From assembly GCA_964470555.1 (NCBI GenBank), contig CAYYDG010000033.1, positions 1-64,000 on the forward strand: a stretch of 64,000 nucleotides of DNA, in the 5' to 3' direction. Shown here one piece after another: positions 17,901 through 27,085 of this stretch. A model generated the notes under the pieces. That model was not told the DNA's origin. It saw nothing but the letters and a program-made list of their open reading frames with translations, and ran no database searches. How positions within the stretch are numbered: position 1 is the first letter of the stretch; every line of letters starts with the position of its first letter. Source of the stretch: RBC074 sp964470555. GTDB lineage: Bacteria > Acidobacteriota > Blastocatellia > RBC074. Both the position numbers and the translations under genes were made by a program.

Positions 17901-18142
17901 GTTTCCGCTCAGTGGATTTCTCACTCTTCAAAACCACGCAATTGACCGAGAAAGTCTCGCTGCAATTTCGCGCCGAGATGTTCAATGCATTCAATTTCGT
18001 GAACTGGGCAAATCCCAGCACGAACTTCAATGCAGGCGCGGCATTCGGCGTTTCGACCAACACGCGCAACGGTTCCAGTGCGCCGGGCATTGGCCAGGGC
18101 GAACCGCGCAACGTTCAACTGGCGTTGAAGCTGCTGTTTTAA
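14924..18142 (+). CDS. TonB-dependent receptor with carboxypeptidase-regulatory-like domain (Oar type)
   Basis: 1072 residues from ATG 14924 (AGGAG upstream, signal peptide ending SAAAQ); GTG 14876 also has a ribosome site and would add 16 residues. Order: a beta-sandwich regulatory domain (about 25-120), plug domain with ELPLNGRDFRQMIQLTPG (about 150-165), then a large outer-membrane barrel ending in phenylalanine (LALKLLF). Such receptors import large or scarce substrates through the outer membrane; the ligand cannot be read from the sequence. Context suggests an organic sulfur compound or peptide. Confidence 0.9.
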   Translation: MSSGVLRALLLAVAVAIAHFSAAAQTFRGGISGTINDDAGSAITGAGVKITSKATGATRNAETGKNGEFVIPELPLGFYTVEVGKAGFQTARVNDVEVVVSTNTSVNLQLKVAAVTETVEISAASVVRIDTASTALTGIIGPKQVQELPLNGRDFRQMIQLTPGVAGTSTSINGSRTRGNNYQIDGADNNDAFQNTSAVNQGGVSGIAGTLLPVEAIDQFSVLNNGSAEIGRNSGGAVNLVIKSGTNDLHGSAYYFNRNEALAANSPVRTGLPVRKVRNHQYGFSLGGPIIKNKTFYFLTFEGQRAKAANSELGTVPSTAWINQALPLLNGKYNNANGTPLVIPVNPVSQRLLGLFPNSANGLPATVNNFLGSDESIYDSDNGIIKLDHVFNERHNINVRYFGGTGAQTAFDGSPLSDYFQTAPSRMHNYSLIQNSVWSPKLISQLVIGVNYFKQTFDVANISQDAQALGLITNASRTGPPAISISGFARAGGSGLLPAGRIDTTWHITDTFTWTLNNHQLKFGGEVRRAYLDIFYDSFTRGQFFFDGSRGPWRTDTTVSAQARALADFLAGFVRPNNGATILRGSPARDYRQNSADWFTHDTWKVTPKLTLNYGVRFTYNGPLYDVKNSIANFDPANGFFVVGRDSSVLYQRDWNNYAPRVGFAYSFGKSEKTVLRGGYGIYYDLPAASFFTSNTPGNQAASGIGNNPAGPSPVFTINRGNAAGNFTPDYGTGVQIFGSTLVPPYGVFGVSQDFRTPYVQNFNLNVQHQLARTTVLQVGYVGALGRKLSITRSANAALPGPGTVQSRRPYNTRFPDVGAISLLESVGNSHYNSLQVSLNQGLWKGLSSQFAYTWAKSIDNASEARSTIAANAYNLRNERGASAFDVRHNFRANLAWDIPVPIESLPKRLTKGWQLNALLAFNTGSPLNITAGRDLSGSGDNGDRVNLVGDPFEGVTQEAGLRGRRFLRREAFAFQPTGQFGTLGRNVFYGPSFRSVDFSLFKTTQLTEKVSLQFRAEMFNAFNFVNWANPSTNFNAGAAFGVSTNTRNGSSAPGIGQGEPRNVQLALKLLF

Positions 18143-18199
18143 CCGAGCACTGAGCGGGGATGGCGCGCGGCGCCCACCCTCCAAATCAAAGGAGCAAAT

Positions 18200-18637
18200 A
18201 TGGCAAACATAATTTACGGCACATTTCTGAGCGGTCGCACAGCCATTGGGTTGTTGCTGGTTCGTGTGGTTTTTGGGCTGGGAATTGCTTTACACGGCTG
18301 GGGCAAGATTCAAAAGCCCTTTACTTGGATGGGGCCGGACGCGCCTGTGCCCGGCTTTTTGCAAGCGCTGGCCGCACTCAGCGAATTCGGCGGCGGCATT
18401 GCGCTGATCCTGGGATTGCTGACGCCGTTGGCGCTGCTTGGTCTGGCCATCACGATGATCGTGGCGATCACTACGGTTCACCTGAAAGCAGGTCATCCGT
18501 TTGTGGCGCGCGGCGGCGGCCCGTCTTTTGAATTGGCGGCATTGTATCTGACGGTTTCGTTGTTCGTGCTGATTGCCGGTCCGGGCAGGTTGTCGCTGGA
18601 TGCAATTCTCTTTGGCCGAAGCCGAGAGCGATTCTGA
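18200..18637 (+). CDS. DoxX family membrane protein
   Basis: 145 residues, AAAGGAG upstream. Four transmembrane segments with the family's LLVRVVFGLGIALHGWGKI start and ALAALSEFGGGIALILGLLTPLA core. Related DoxD/DoxX proteins take part in thiosulfate oxidation or redox stress, but the family is broad, so only membrane location is safe. It lies between two TonB receptors. Confidence 0.85.
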   Translation: MANIIYGTFLSGRTAIGLLLVRVVFGLGIALHGWGKIQKPFTWMGPDAPVPGFLQALAALSEFGGGIALILGLLTPLALLGLAITMIVAITTVHLKAGHPFVARGGGPSFELAALYLTVSLFVLIAGPGRLSLDAILFGRSRERF

Positions 18638-18653
18638 TTTTCACGCAAACATG

Positions 18654-18697
18654 AACAGAGGCCGCGCAAGCCTGGCAGCTTGTGAGCGCGACCTCTG
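18654..18697. repeat. REP-like hairpin
   Basis: Quasi-palindrome with outer AGAGG.CGCGC / GCGCG.CCTCT arms and an inner AAGC..GCTT stem; the core resembles the AAGCTGGCAGCTT palindromes at 31.4 kb and 39.9 kb. Confidence 0.45.
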
Positions 18698-18733
18698 CAC
18701 TCCCACTCATCAGAAAATGAAAGGAGCATTTAG

Positions 18734-21700
18734 ATGCTAACAAATAAAATCTCAATTGAACAAAGCCTCTTACGAAAATTGATTTTTCCTATCGCTTTGT
18801 TGTGGATACTGACAATGTCAACGTTTGCTCAGTCTTATCAGGGAACCTTGCGCGGCGCGGTCAACGACAGCGGTGGCAAGGCGCTCGCCAATGCAACACT
18901 GGCGCTGGTCAATGAGCAAACAAACGTCAGCCGTACGACCGTCACCAACGTCGCGGGCGAATATGTGTTCGAGCGGATTGATCCCGGACGTTACAGAATT
19001 TCGGCCACTCTGAACGGTTTCAAGAAAGCCGACCGCACGGGCGTAGTCGTCGAAACGCAACAGCAGGTCACGCTCGATTTAACCCTGTCCGTGGGCGATG
19101 TGGCTGAAACAGTGACCATCACAGGAGAAATCCCGTTGCTCGAAACCGCCACGGCTTCGACCGGCACGGTGCTGGGCAAACAAACACTGGATGAATTGCC
19201 CAATGCCGGGCGCAGTCCCTTCTTTCTGACGGCCATTGCGCCGAACGTGATTGCGGCGGGCAATCCGACTTACAACCGGCAGCAGGATCAAAGCGGTTCT
19301 TCGACGATTTCGCTCGCGGGCGGGCCGGTACGCGGCAACAACTACATCATTGACGGCGTGCCGATCACCGATCTGACCAATCGCGCCATCATCATTCCGA
19401 CGATTGAAGCGATTCAGGAAGTGAAGGTACAGATCAACACCTACGACGCCGAAGCCGGACGTAGCGGCGGCGGCTTTTTCAACACGCTGGCGCGGTCGGG
19501 CAGCAACGATCTACACGGTTCTCTGTTCGGCTTCACGCGCCCGTCAGCACTGGGCGCGAACAACTTCTTCAACAATCGCAACGGCGTCAAAAAACCGAAT
19601 GTGCCGTACAAACTTTACGGCGGCAGCCTGGGCGGTCCGGTCAGAGTTCCCTGGTTGTACAACGGCAGAGATCGCACCTTTTTTTGGGCGGCGTTTGAGG
19701 GCTATCGCCAAAGCACGTTTCTGAGCGACACGCTGACCGTTCCGACAGAACTGGAACGCAAAGGCGATTTTTCCCGAAGCGGTTTTACCGTCACTGATCC
19801 AACTACCGGACAGCCGTTTCCCGGCAATGTCATTCCGACGAATCGGCTCGATCCGGTGGGCGCGAAACTCGTGAACTACTTTCCGCTGCCGCGCAACGGA
19901 AACAGCCGTTTTGTCGAAACGTCTGTTTTGAACGACCGCGCGGATCAGCAAACGGTCAAGCTCGATCACGAAGTCACACGCAATTACAAAGTCAGCGCCT
20001 TTTACGCGCATTACGGCAGCCGCGAACCGTTTGCGGATTATTACAAGAGCGTTGCCAACCCGAACGGTTTGTTGCTGGCGCGCAATGTTCACGCGCTCGC
20101 GCTTAACAATATCTTCACGCTTTCGCCGACCACGCTGTTGAGCGTGCGTTACGGCTACAACACCTTCGGCGATAACACGACCGCTGTCAGCGAAGGTTTC
20201 GATTTGGCGAGTCTCGGCTTTGCCAACAGCTTCCTGAACGATGTTGTTTTCAAAAAATTCCCGCGCATCGAAATCGCGGGCAACGCCTACGGCCCTTCGA
20301 CGCAAGCGGCGCTCGGCGGCGAAGGCCCCGCAGCGCGGCGCTATTACTCAAACAATCTGCAGGCCAGCGTTTCCAAATTGGTCGGGCGGCACAGCCTGAA
20401 ATTGGGCGGCGATTATCGGCGACTGGCAACGGACTTTCAGCCTTACGGACAGGCCAGCGGCGTCTTCAACTTTGACGCGGCGGGCACGGGCAATGCCATC
20501 GCCAACCTGTTGTTGGGACGGTTGAATTTCGCGGCCAACAACACAGCCCAAATTTCCGTTCCGTTGCGCAATTACGTGAATTACTGGGGCGGCTATGTGC
20601 AGGACGATTTCCGCGTCAATGCCAAACTAACGATCAATCTGGGATTGCGTTACGAATACGAAACCGGTTTGCGCGAGCGCGACAACCAAACCACCGTCGG
20701 GTTTGATCGCAACGCCACCAGTCCGTTGCAAGTGCCGGGACTGAATCTGAAAGGCGGCCTGATTTACGCGGGCGTGAACGGCGCACCGACCGAACTTTCG
20801 CCCGCGTGGAAAACGAAGTTTGGGCCGCGCCTGGGCTTTGCCTATCAGCTTAACGACAAGACGACGCTGCGCGGCGGATACGGCATTTTCTGGGCGCCGC
20901 AGGTCTTTACCTTCAGCGTGGCCGGCATCGGAGCGCTCGGCTTCTCTTCGATTTCTACCGTTGCCGCCGGGCAAACACTCTCAAATCCCTTTCCCAACGG
21001 TTTGATCAAACCATCGGGCAGTTCGCTGGGCTTGCTGACGAATGTTGGCTCCGCCGTGGACTATGTGGATCAGGATCGCGGCGCGCCGTACGTCCAGCAG
21101 TATTCGTTGGACATTCAGCGCGAACTGCCGGACAACGTCGCCTTGACGCTCAGTTATATCGGCAGTCGCGGCACGCAACTCAATCTCGGCAGCATCAACG
21201 ATTCGACCATTAACCTGAATCAACTGACGCCGCAGATTCTCAGCCAATACACCGCCGCGCAATTGACCGAACGCGTTGCCAATCCGTTCTCTGGCATCGC
21301 CGCAGCCGGAGCGCTGGGACGAAGTACGACGATTGAACGCCGCCAGTTGTTGCGCCCGTTCCCGCAATTCACCGACATCTTGATTCACGGCGCAGGCGGC
21401 GGGTATTCGTTTTACAACGCGCTGACCGTCAAAGCGCAAAAGCGATTGAGTCGGGGCGTCGGCTTCCTCGCCTCTTACACGTTCAGCAAACAACTCGACA
21501 ACGTGTTGGGCCAGGGCAATTTCTTTGCCACCAGCGTCGGCGGGCCGCTCAACACCTATAACCTGCGTGGTGAATACGGCTTGTCCACCTTTGATACGCC
21601 GCATCGGTTTACCCTGAGCGGCAGTTATGAATTGCCCTTCGGCAAAGGCAAGGCGCTGCTCAATCAGGGCGGGTTGCTTGACCGTTTCGTCGGCGGTTGG

Positions 21701-22150
21701 CAACTCAACGCCATTGGCCTGTATCAGGCGGGTTTCCCCGTCACCGTCACGCAAGCCACCAACAACTCGCTGGCGTACAGCCGCCTGCAACGTCCCAACC
21801 TGGTCGCGGGCGTTTCCGCAGCAACGTCCGGTTCGACGCAGGATCGGCTGGACAATTATCTGAACGTGGGGGCGTTTACGGCAGCGCCTGCTGGCACGTT
21901 AGGCAATGCGCCGCGCACGCTCAACGTGCGCACGCCAGCGGCACAACGCACGTGGGACATCGGATTGCTGAAAAATACGGAAATCTTCGAGCGGCTGAAC
22001 GCGCAATTCCGGCTGGAAGCCATCAACGCCTTTAACACGCCGATTTTTCGATTAACCAACACGGCTTTTGGCAACGCCAATTTCGGCAAGATCACGTCAC
22101 AAGCCAATTTCCCGCGCACGGTGCAAATCAGTGTGCGGTTGTTCTGGTAA
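18734..22150 (+). CDS. Second TonB-dependent receptor, Oar type
   Basis: 1138 residues; ribosome site AAAGGAG before ATG 18734; signal peptide ending TFAQ. An N-terminal regulatory-like domain (LRGAVNDSGGKALANATLALV), a plug with LPNAGRSPFFLTAIAPNV, and a barrel ending in ISVRLFW with the C-terminal aromatic residue. It is only distantly similar to the first receptor, so the pair likely takes up different ligands. Followed by secreted thioredoxin-like proteins. Confidence 0.9.
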   Translation: MLTNKISIEQSLLRKLIFPIALLWILTMSTFAQSYQGTLRGAVNDSGGKALANATLALVNEQTNVSRTTVTNVAGEYVFERIDPGRYRISATLNGFKKADRTGVVVETQQQVTLDLTLSVGDVAETVTITGEIPLLETATASTGTVLGKQTLDELPNAGRSPFFLTAIAPNVIAAGNPTYNRQQDQSGSSTISLAGGPVRGNNYIIDGVPITDLTNRAIIIPTIEAIQEVKVQINTYDAEAGRSGGGFFNTLARSGSNDLHGSLFGFTRPSALGANNFFNNRNGVKKPNVPYKLYGGSLGGPVRVPWLYNGRDRTFFWAAFEGYRQSTFLSDTLTVPTELERKGDFSRSGFTVTDPTTGQPFPGNVIPTNRLDPVGAKLVNYFPLPRNGNSRFVETSVLNDRADQQTVKLDHEVTRNYKVSAFYAHYGSREPFADYYKSVANPNGLLLARNVHALALNNIFTLSPTTLLSVRYGYNTFGDNTTAVSEGFDLASLGFANSFLNDVVFKKFPRIEIAGNAYGPSTQAALGGEGPAARRYYSNNLQASVSKLVGRHSLKLGGDYRRLATDFQPYGQASGVFNFDAAGTGNAIANLLLGRLNFAANNTAQISVPLRNYVNYWGGYVQDDFRVNAKLTINLGLRYEYETGLRERDNQTTVGFDRNATSPLQVPGLNLKGGLIYAGVNGAPTELSPAWKTKFGPRLGFAYQLNDKTTLRGGYGIFWAPQVFTFSVAGIGALGFSSISTVAAGQTLSNPFPNGLIKPSGSSLGLLTNVGSAVDYVDQDRGAPYVQQYSLDIQRELPDNVALTLSYIGSRGTQLNLGSINDSTINLNQLTPQILSQYTAAQLTERVANPFSGIAAAGALGRSTTIERRQLLRPFPQFTDILIHGAGGGYSFYNALTVKAQKRLSRGVGFLASYTFSKQLDNVLGQGNFFATSVGGPLNTYNLRGEYGLSTFDTPHRFTLSGSYELPFGKGKALLNQGGLLDRFVGGWQLNAIGLYQAGFPVTVTQATNNSLAYSRLQRPNLVAGVSAATSGSTQDRLDNYLNVGAFTAAPAGTLGNAPRTLNVRTPAAQRTWDIGLLKNTEIFERLNAQFRLEAINAFNTPIFRLTNTAFGNANFGKITSQANFPRTVQISVRLFW

Positions 22151-22284
22151 CCAAACGCAGCGCGAACTGGAAGCTGTGACGGCTGAGCGCGTTCGACTGG
22201 TTACCTCTATACAACTTGCTCTTGTTTTCATCGCTTCTGGTTCGTGTCGCTGATTTCAACGCAACGAACACAGAAAGGAATTTT

Positions 22285-23562
22285 ATGAAACGCTTCGCAA
22301 ACCATTTTATCGGCCTTGCGGCCACGATTCTGCTCTTTACCTGCTTTGCTGCGGCGCAGCAGGTTCAATCTTTGGAAGGCCGTTGGGACGCTGTTGTCAC
22401 CATCAATGACGCGGCAATTCCGTTTCGCCTGGACATTGCCGGCAAAGGCAGTCAGGTCACAGGCACGCTTTTCAATGGCGAACAGAAACAAACCACAACC
22501 AGCGCAAAATGGCAGGGCGGCACGCTGACGCTCGAATTCGGTCATTACCTGACCAAGATTGTCGTTACACCCAAAGACGGCGGTCTGGTCGGCAAAGTTC
22601 AACTGCGCAATGACAAAGATGCGGCAGGCAATCCGTTGACGGCCAAACGCTACGTGGCAGCGACAGCCGCTGCCGCCAACGTTCCCAAAATTGATGGCCA
22701 GTGGATCATTCCCTATGAAAGCAAGAAAGGCGAAAAAGCCTGGCGCTTCATCGTGGAGCAGAAAGGCGCGGAAGTCGCGGCTTCGATTCTGCGCATTGAC
22801 GGCGACACAGGCGCGCTGACGGGAACCTGGCAAAACGGCAAATTCGTCCTCAGCCATTTTGACGGTTCGCGCCCGCTGCGGTTGGAAGTCACCCCGGCGG
22901 CGGACGGTTCGCTGGAATTGCTGCAAGCTGGCGGCGGTCCGCGTCAGGGCAGACTGACGGCCTATCGCGCAGAAGTGGCACGCGCCAAAGGCTTGCCCGA
23001 ACCGGCCAATTTCACCACGCACACGACTGTGCGCGACCCCAAGGAAGTCTTCAAATTCAGCTTCCCTGACGTGAACGGCAAGCTGGTGTCGAATACCGAT
23101 GAACGCTTCAAAAACAAAGTCATCGTTGCCGTCGTCACCGGAACCTGGTGCCCGAACTGCCACGACGAAGCGCAGTACCTTGTCCAACTCGACAAAAAAT
23201 ATCGTGACAAGGGATTGGCCATCGTCGCGCTGGATTTTGAAGAACCGGAACAACAGGACGAACTCGACCGCGCCAAAGCTTTCATCAAAAAGTACGGCGT
23301 GGAATATCCCTACCTGATTGCAGGCGCGCCTGCCGAAATGTGGGAGAAGGTACCGCAGGGCGTGAACCTCAACACTTGGCCGGCGACGTTTTTCATCGGG
23401 CGTGACGGACTGGTGAAAAAGATTCACGCGGGCTTTGCGGCTCCGGCCAGCGGTGTTTATCACCAGCAACTGAAGGAAGAATTCACGGCAACGATTGAGC
23501 GGCTGCTATCCGAAGAAGTCGCCAGCAACGTCGAAGCTTCGACCAGAGGCGGTCAACGCTAA
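22285..23562 (+). CDS. Secreted TlpA-like thioredoxin-fold protein, copy 1
   Basis: 425 residues from ATG 22285 (GAAAGGA upstream) with a signal peptide ending FAAAQQ. Residues about 25-260 contain two similar beta-rich modules beginning LEGRWDAVV and IDGQWIIPY. Residues about 270-405 form a TlpA/AhpC-like thioredoxin domain with redox motif TWCPNCH and LNTWPATFFIGRDG. Probably an extracytoplasmic thiol-disulfide protein. A close paralogue lies at 25179, separated by a cytochrome c-like gene. Confidence 0.82.
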   Translation: MKRFANHFIGLAATILLFTCFAAAQQVQSLEGRWDAVVTINDAAIPFRLDIAGKGSQVTGTLFNGEQKQTTTSAKWQGGTLTLEFGHYLTKIVVTPKDGGLVGKVQLRNDKDAAGNPLTAKRYVAATAAAANVPKIDGQWIIPYESKKGEKAWRFIVEQKGAEVAASILRIDGDTGALTGTWQNGKFVLSHFDGSRPLRLEVTPAADGSLELLQAGGGPRQGRLTAYRAEVARAKGLPEPANFTTHTTVRDPKEVFKFSFPDVNGKLVSNTDERFKNKVIVAVVTGTWCPNCHDEAQYLVQLDKKYRDKGLAIVALDFEEPEQQDELDRAKAFIKKYGVEYPYLIAGAPAEMWEKVPQGVNLNTWPATFFIGRDGLVKKIHAGFAAPASGVYHQQLKEEFTATIERLLSEEVASNVEASTRGGQR

Positions 23563-23572
23563 ATGACAATTG

Positions 23573-23618
23573 GCCACAAAGGCATAGCGTCTGACGTATG
23601 TCTCTGTGCCTTTGTGGC
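23573..23618. repeat. Dispersed inverted repeat
   Basis: Perfect 12-bp arms GCCACAAAGGCA (23573-23584) and its inverse (23607-23618) in the gap between two genes; same class as the repeat at 6127. Confidence 0.6.
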
Positions 23619-23675
23619 AGGTCATGACGTGGAAGCAAACACCAATCGGAACATAAAAGGCCGCGAGGAATATTT

Positions 23676-25085
23676 ATGACCATCATTTCAAAAACGACGC
23701 AGGCAAAACTGGGCGCACTGGCGGTCATTGGCTGCGTGTTGGGGCTGGGCTGGGTTGCCCGCACGGCGCATGGACAGATTGCCGTGCGCAATCAGGGCTT
23801 TGTGCCGTTCAGCGAAGCACCCATCAATTACCGCACTGCGCCGGTCAGCGATCCCGTCTACAAACTGCAACAACGCCTGGAGCGTGGCGAAGTCAAACTG
23901 ACTTATGAACCGGGGCGCGGATACCTGAAATCCGTACTGGAACTGCTGGACATTCCAATCAATTCGCAATCGCTGGTGTTTTCCAAAACCAGTTTCCAGT
24001 TTCGCAAGATTTCTCCGCAAACGCCGCGCGCGTTGTATTTCAACGACGACGTGTATGTCGGCTGGGTCAAGGACGGCAAGGCGCTGGAATTGATTTCCTT
24101 CGATCCGAATCAAGGCGCGATTTTCTACATTCTGGACGAACAGCAAACTGACAAACCGGCCTTCGAGCGCGCCGAACTGGATTGCACGCAATGTCACGTC
24201 GTGGCAGCCACGCGCAACGTGCCCGGCGTGCTGTTGCGTTCGATTTATCCGAAGCCCACCGGCACGCAGGCCACGCAAACGGCTTCGTTCACGACCGGCC
24301 ATCAAAGCCCGCTGAACGAACGCTTCGGCGGTTGGTACGTCACCGGTTTGACCGGCAGGCAAACGCACATGGGCAACGTCGTGGTGACGAACCCGGAAGA
24401 GCCGGAACAACTCGACCGCGCCGCCGGAGCCAATCTCACTGACCTGTCGAAAAAATTCGACACCAAACTTTACCTGACCGCGCACAGCGACATCGTGGCG
24501 CAACTGGTGCAGGCGCATCAGACGCAGATGCACAATCTGATTACGCTGACCAACTACCAGACGCGACTGGCGCTGCACGCCGAAACCGCGCGGAATAAAA
24601 CGCTTGAACTGCCCGCCGAAAAGCTTTCGGCAAAAAACATTGCAGACGCCACGCGCAAACAGTACGAAACACCTGCCGAAGAGTTGGTGCGCTATCTGCT
24701 GTTTGTGGATGAAGCCCCGCTGACCGAAGCGATCAAGGGCAGTTCCAATTACACGGCGGAGTTTGCTGCGCGCGGTCCGCGTGATGCGCGCGGACGTTCG
24801 CTGCGCGATTTCGACCTGCAAAAACGGCTCTTCAAATACCCGTGCAGTTACCTGATCTATTCCGAAGCGTTCGATGCGCTGCCGGAACCGGCCAAAGGTT
24901 ACGTGTATCGCCGTTTGCTGGAAGTGCTTTCCGGGCGCGACCAGAGCCTGCCGTTTGCGCACCTGAGCGCCGCAGACCGCCGTGCCATTCTGGACATCTT
25001 GCTGGCGACCAAACCGGGGTTGCCGGACGAATGGAATCAATTCCGCAAGCCGCTCGACAAAGCGGCGAAGCTTTCGACGCAGTAG
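23676..25085 (+). CDS. Secreted single-haem cytochrome c-like protein
   Basis: 469 residues with an N-terminal signal segment ending AHGQ. One haem-attachment motif CTQCH near residue 170 and no second one; M/H-rich stretches (HQTQMHNL) could supply the other ligand. The remainder does not match a cytochrome family I recognise. It is flanked by two paralogous TlpA-like proteins with CPNC motifs. Such proteins often handle thiol chemistry for haem attachment or electron transfer, so the three genes may form one periplasmic redox unit. Confidence 0.7.
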   Translation: MTIISKTTQAKLGALAVIGCVLGLGWVARTAHGQIAVRNQGFVPFSEAPINYRTAPVSDPVYKLQQRLERGEVKLTYEPGRGYLKSVLELLDIPINSQSLVFSKTSFQFRKISPQTPRALYFNDDVYVGWVKDGKALELISFDPNQGAIFYILDEQQTDKPAFERAELDCTQCHVVAATRNVPGVLLRSIYPKPTGTQATQTASFTTGHQSPLNERFGGWYVTGLTGRQTHMGNVVVTNPEEPEQLDRAAGANLTDLSKKFDTKLYLTAHSDIVAQLVQAHQTQMHNLITLTNYQTRLALHAETARNKTLELPAEKLSAKNIADATRKQYETPAEELVRYLLFVDEAPLTEAIKGSSNYTAEFAARGPRDARGRSLRDFDLQKRLFKYPCSYLIYSEAFDALPEPAKGYVYRRLLEVLSGRDQSLPFAHLSAADRRAILDILLATKPGLPDEWNQFRKPLDKAAKLSTQ

Positions 25086-25089
25086 TGAC

Positions 25090-25125
25090 TTGGTTGGCTT
25101 GCGAGGCGCGCGTCTCGAAGCCCCC
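25090..25125. repeat. GC-rich quasi-palindrome between genes
   Basis: CTTGCGAGGCGCGC followed by GTCTCGAAG forms an imperfect palindrome. Its core (CGAGGCGCGCGTC) is found inverted at bases 1-13 of the window, indicating a dispersed element. Confidence 0.45.
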
Positions 25126-25178
25126 GGTCGCTACCGCTTCATTTATCAACCCAAACCAATCTGAAAGGACAAGAAAGT

Positions 25179-26468
25179 ATGAAAAGCCAATTGAAAACTC
25201 TTGGCGGCCTGGCAGCGATCATTGCTTTGCTTGCTTCTGCAAGTTTGCCAGCCATAGCGGGCGACGCTTCGTTGGAAGGGCGCTGGGAGGCCAGCGTGAC
25301 CATCAACAACATCGTCATTCCGTTCCGGCTGGACATCGCGGGCAAGGGCGACAAAGTAACTGGCACGCTGTTCAACGGCGACCAAACGCAAACCACGACC
25401 AGCGCCAAACTAACCAACGGTTCCCTGACGCTGAATTTCGAGCATTACCTGACAAAGATTGTGGCAACAATCAAGGACGGCAAACTGGAAGGCAAAGTGC
25501 TGGGCCGGTTCGAGCGCGATAAATACATCGGTGATTATCCGTTCCAGGCGAAACGCTACGTTGCGCCTTCGGCGGCGGATGTGGCCAGCGCGCCCTCCAT
25601 TGGCGGGCTGTGGGAAATCCCCTACGAGAGCAGCAAGGGCGAAAAAGCCTGGCGCTTAATCGTCAAACAAAACGGCGCGGAGATCGCAGCTTCAATCCTG
25701 CGCGTGGACGGCGACACCGGCGCGCTGACCGGCACATATCGTGACGGCAAATTTGTCGTCAGCCACTTTGACGCTTCGCGCCCGCTGGTGCTGGAAATCA
25801 AAGCCAACGCGGACGGTTCGCTGTCCTTACGGCAGGAAGGCGCGTATGCGGCCAAAGGCGCTTTGACCGCATATCGCCCGGAGGTCGCCCGCGCCAAGGG
25901 GCTGCCCGAACCGGCCAACTTCGCCACGCACACCACCGTGCGCGATCCGAAAGAACCCTTCAAGTTCAGCTTCCCGGACTTGAACGGCAAACTGGTTTCG
26001 AGCACCGATGAACGCTTCAAAAACAAAGTCATCGTCGCCGTGGTCACCGGAACCTGGTGCCCGAATTGCCACGACGAAGCGCAATTTCTGGTGCAACTCG
26101 ACAAGAAATACCGCGACAAGGGCCTGGCCATTGTCGCGCTCGACTTTGAAGAGCCGGAGCAACAGGAAGAACTCGTTCGCGCCCGCGCCTTCGTCAAAAA
26201 GTACGGCGTGGAGTATCCCTACCTGCTGGCGGGCGCGCCTGCCGAAATGTGGGAGAAAGTGCCGCAGGGCGTGAACCTCAACACCTGGCCGGCGACGTTT
26301 TTCATCGGACGCGACGGACTGGTGAAAAAGATTCACGCAGGCTTTGCAGCGCCAGCCAGCGGCGTTTACCACCAGCAACTGAAGGACGAATTCGTTGCTA
26401 CCATCGAACGGTTGCTGGCCGAAGAGGTTGCCAGCAATAAGAAACCCAGCGTAAAGAGCGAGGAGTAA
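25179..26468 (+). CDS. Secreted TlpA-like thioredoxin-fold protein, copy 2
   Basis: 429 residues, signal peptide ending PAIAG, ribosome site GAAAGGA. Same architecture as the protein at 22285: two beta-rich modules, then a TlpA domain with TWCPNCH and NTWPATFFIGRDG; the C-terminal 180 residues are nearly identical between the copies while the N-terminal modules have drifted. The DNA is also highly similar there, so this is a recent duplication or a gene-converted pair flanking the cytochrome gene. Confidence 0.82.
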   Translation: MKSQLKTLGGLAAIIALLASASLPAIAGDASLEGRWEASVTINNIVIPFRLDIAGKGDKVTGTLFNGDQTQTTTSAKLTNGSLTLNFEHYLTKIVATIKDGKLEGKVLGRFERDKYIGDYPFQAKRYVAPSAADVASAPSIGGLWEIPYESSKGEKAWRLIVKQNGAEIAASILRVDGDTGALTGTYRDGKFVVSHFDASRPLVLEIKANADGSLSLRQEGAYAAKGALTAYRPEVARAKGLPEPANFATHTTVRDPKEPFKFSFPDLNGKLVSSTDERFKNKVIVAVVTGTWCPNCHDEAQFLVQLDKKYRDKGLAIVALDFEEPEQQEELVRARAFVKKYGVEYPYLLAGAPAEMWEKVPQGVNLNTWPATFFIGRDGLVKKIHAGFAAPASGVYHQQLKDEFVATIERLLAEEVASNKKPSVKSEE

Positions 26469-26496
26469 ACCTCTTCAACCTGCTGGCCACTTTCAG

Positions 26497-26530
26497 GGAA
26501 TCTCGTCAGCACACACCGACGAGATTCCCG
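26497..26530 (+). terminator. Strong hairpin after TlpA-like copy 2
   Basis: Perfect 12-bp stem (26497-26508 with 26519-26530), 10-base loop. No T-run follows, so termination would be imperfect; it may be an RNA stability element between operon genes. Confidence 0.45.
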
Positions 26531-26553
26531 CATTCGCGCAAAGGATCACTTCT

Positions 26554-27045
26554 ATGAAACCCATTATTCAAGCCATCAACTCAAAGATGAACTTCAGCGC
26601 CAGCGTGTGCTGGCTGTTGCTGTTCGCGCTGCTCGCTTTTCAGGTTGTCAACGCGCCATCGGCTTCCGCGACAGTCAGCCAAACGACCAAACCATTTGTC
26701 GTTGAGTATTACTACAAAGCAAAATGGGGACAGGCCGATGAGTTCATTCGCTTGTTCAAGAAAAACCATTATCCGGTGCTGAAAAAAGAGCAGGAGTTAG
26801 GCCGCATTCTGCAGGTCTCAGCCAGCGCCCCGAAATATCACGGCACCGAAGATGGCCGCTGGGATTATCGCGTCACCATCACTTGGAAAGATGCCGCGAC
26901 AGCACACGATGGCTTCGATGCGCAACCGCTCATCAAACAGCTTTTCCCCGATCAAGACACTTTCAAGAAAGAAGAGCAGCGCCGCTTTGAAATTCTGGCC
27001 GCGCATTGGGACGTGCCCATTGTAGATGTTGACTTGAGCAAGTAG
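26554..27045 (+). CDS. Small secreted protein of unknown function
   Basis: 163 residues; hydrophobic segment at about 17-38 with an ASA cleavage region. The mature part (VVEYYYKAKWGQADEFIRLFKKNHYPVL) is reminiscent of ferredoxin-like alpha-beta barrel proteins but I cannot assign it. Lies in a run of four small exported proteins ahead of the encapsulin gene. Confidence 0.55.
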   Translation: MKPIIQAINSKMNFSASVCWLLLFALLAFQVVNAPSASATVSQTTKPFVVEYYYKAKWGQADEFIRLFKKNHYPVLKKEQELGRILQVSASAPKYHGTEDGRWDYRVTITWKDAATAHDGFDAQPLIKQLFPDQDTFKKEEQRRFEILAAHWDVPIVDVDLSK

Positions 27046-27085
27046 CTTAAACGTTTTAGTTCAATAACAAGAGGTTGATCGTGCC

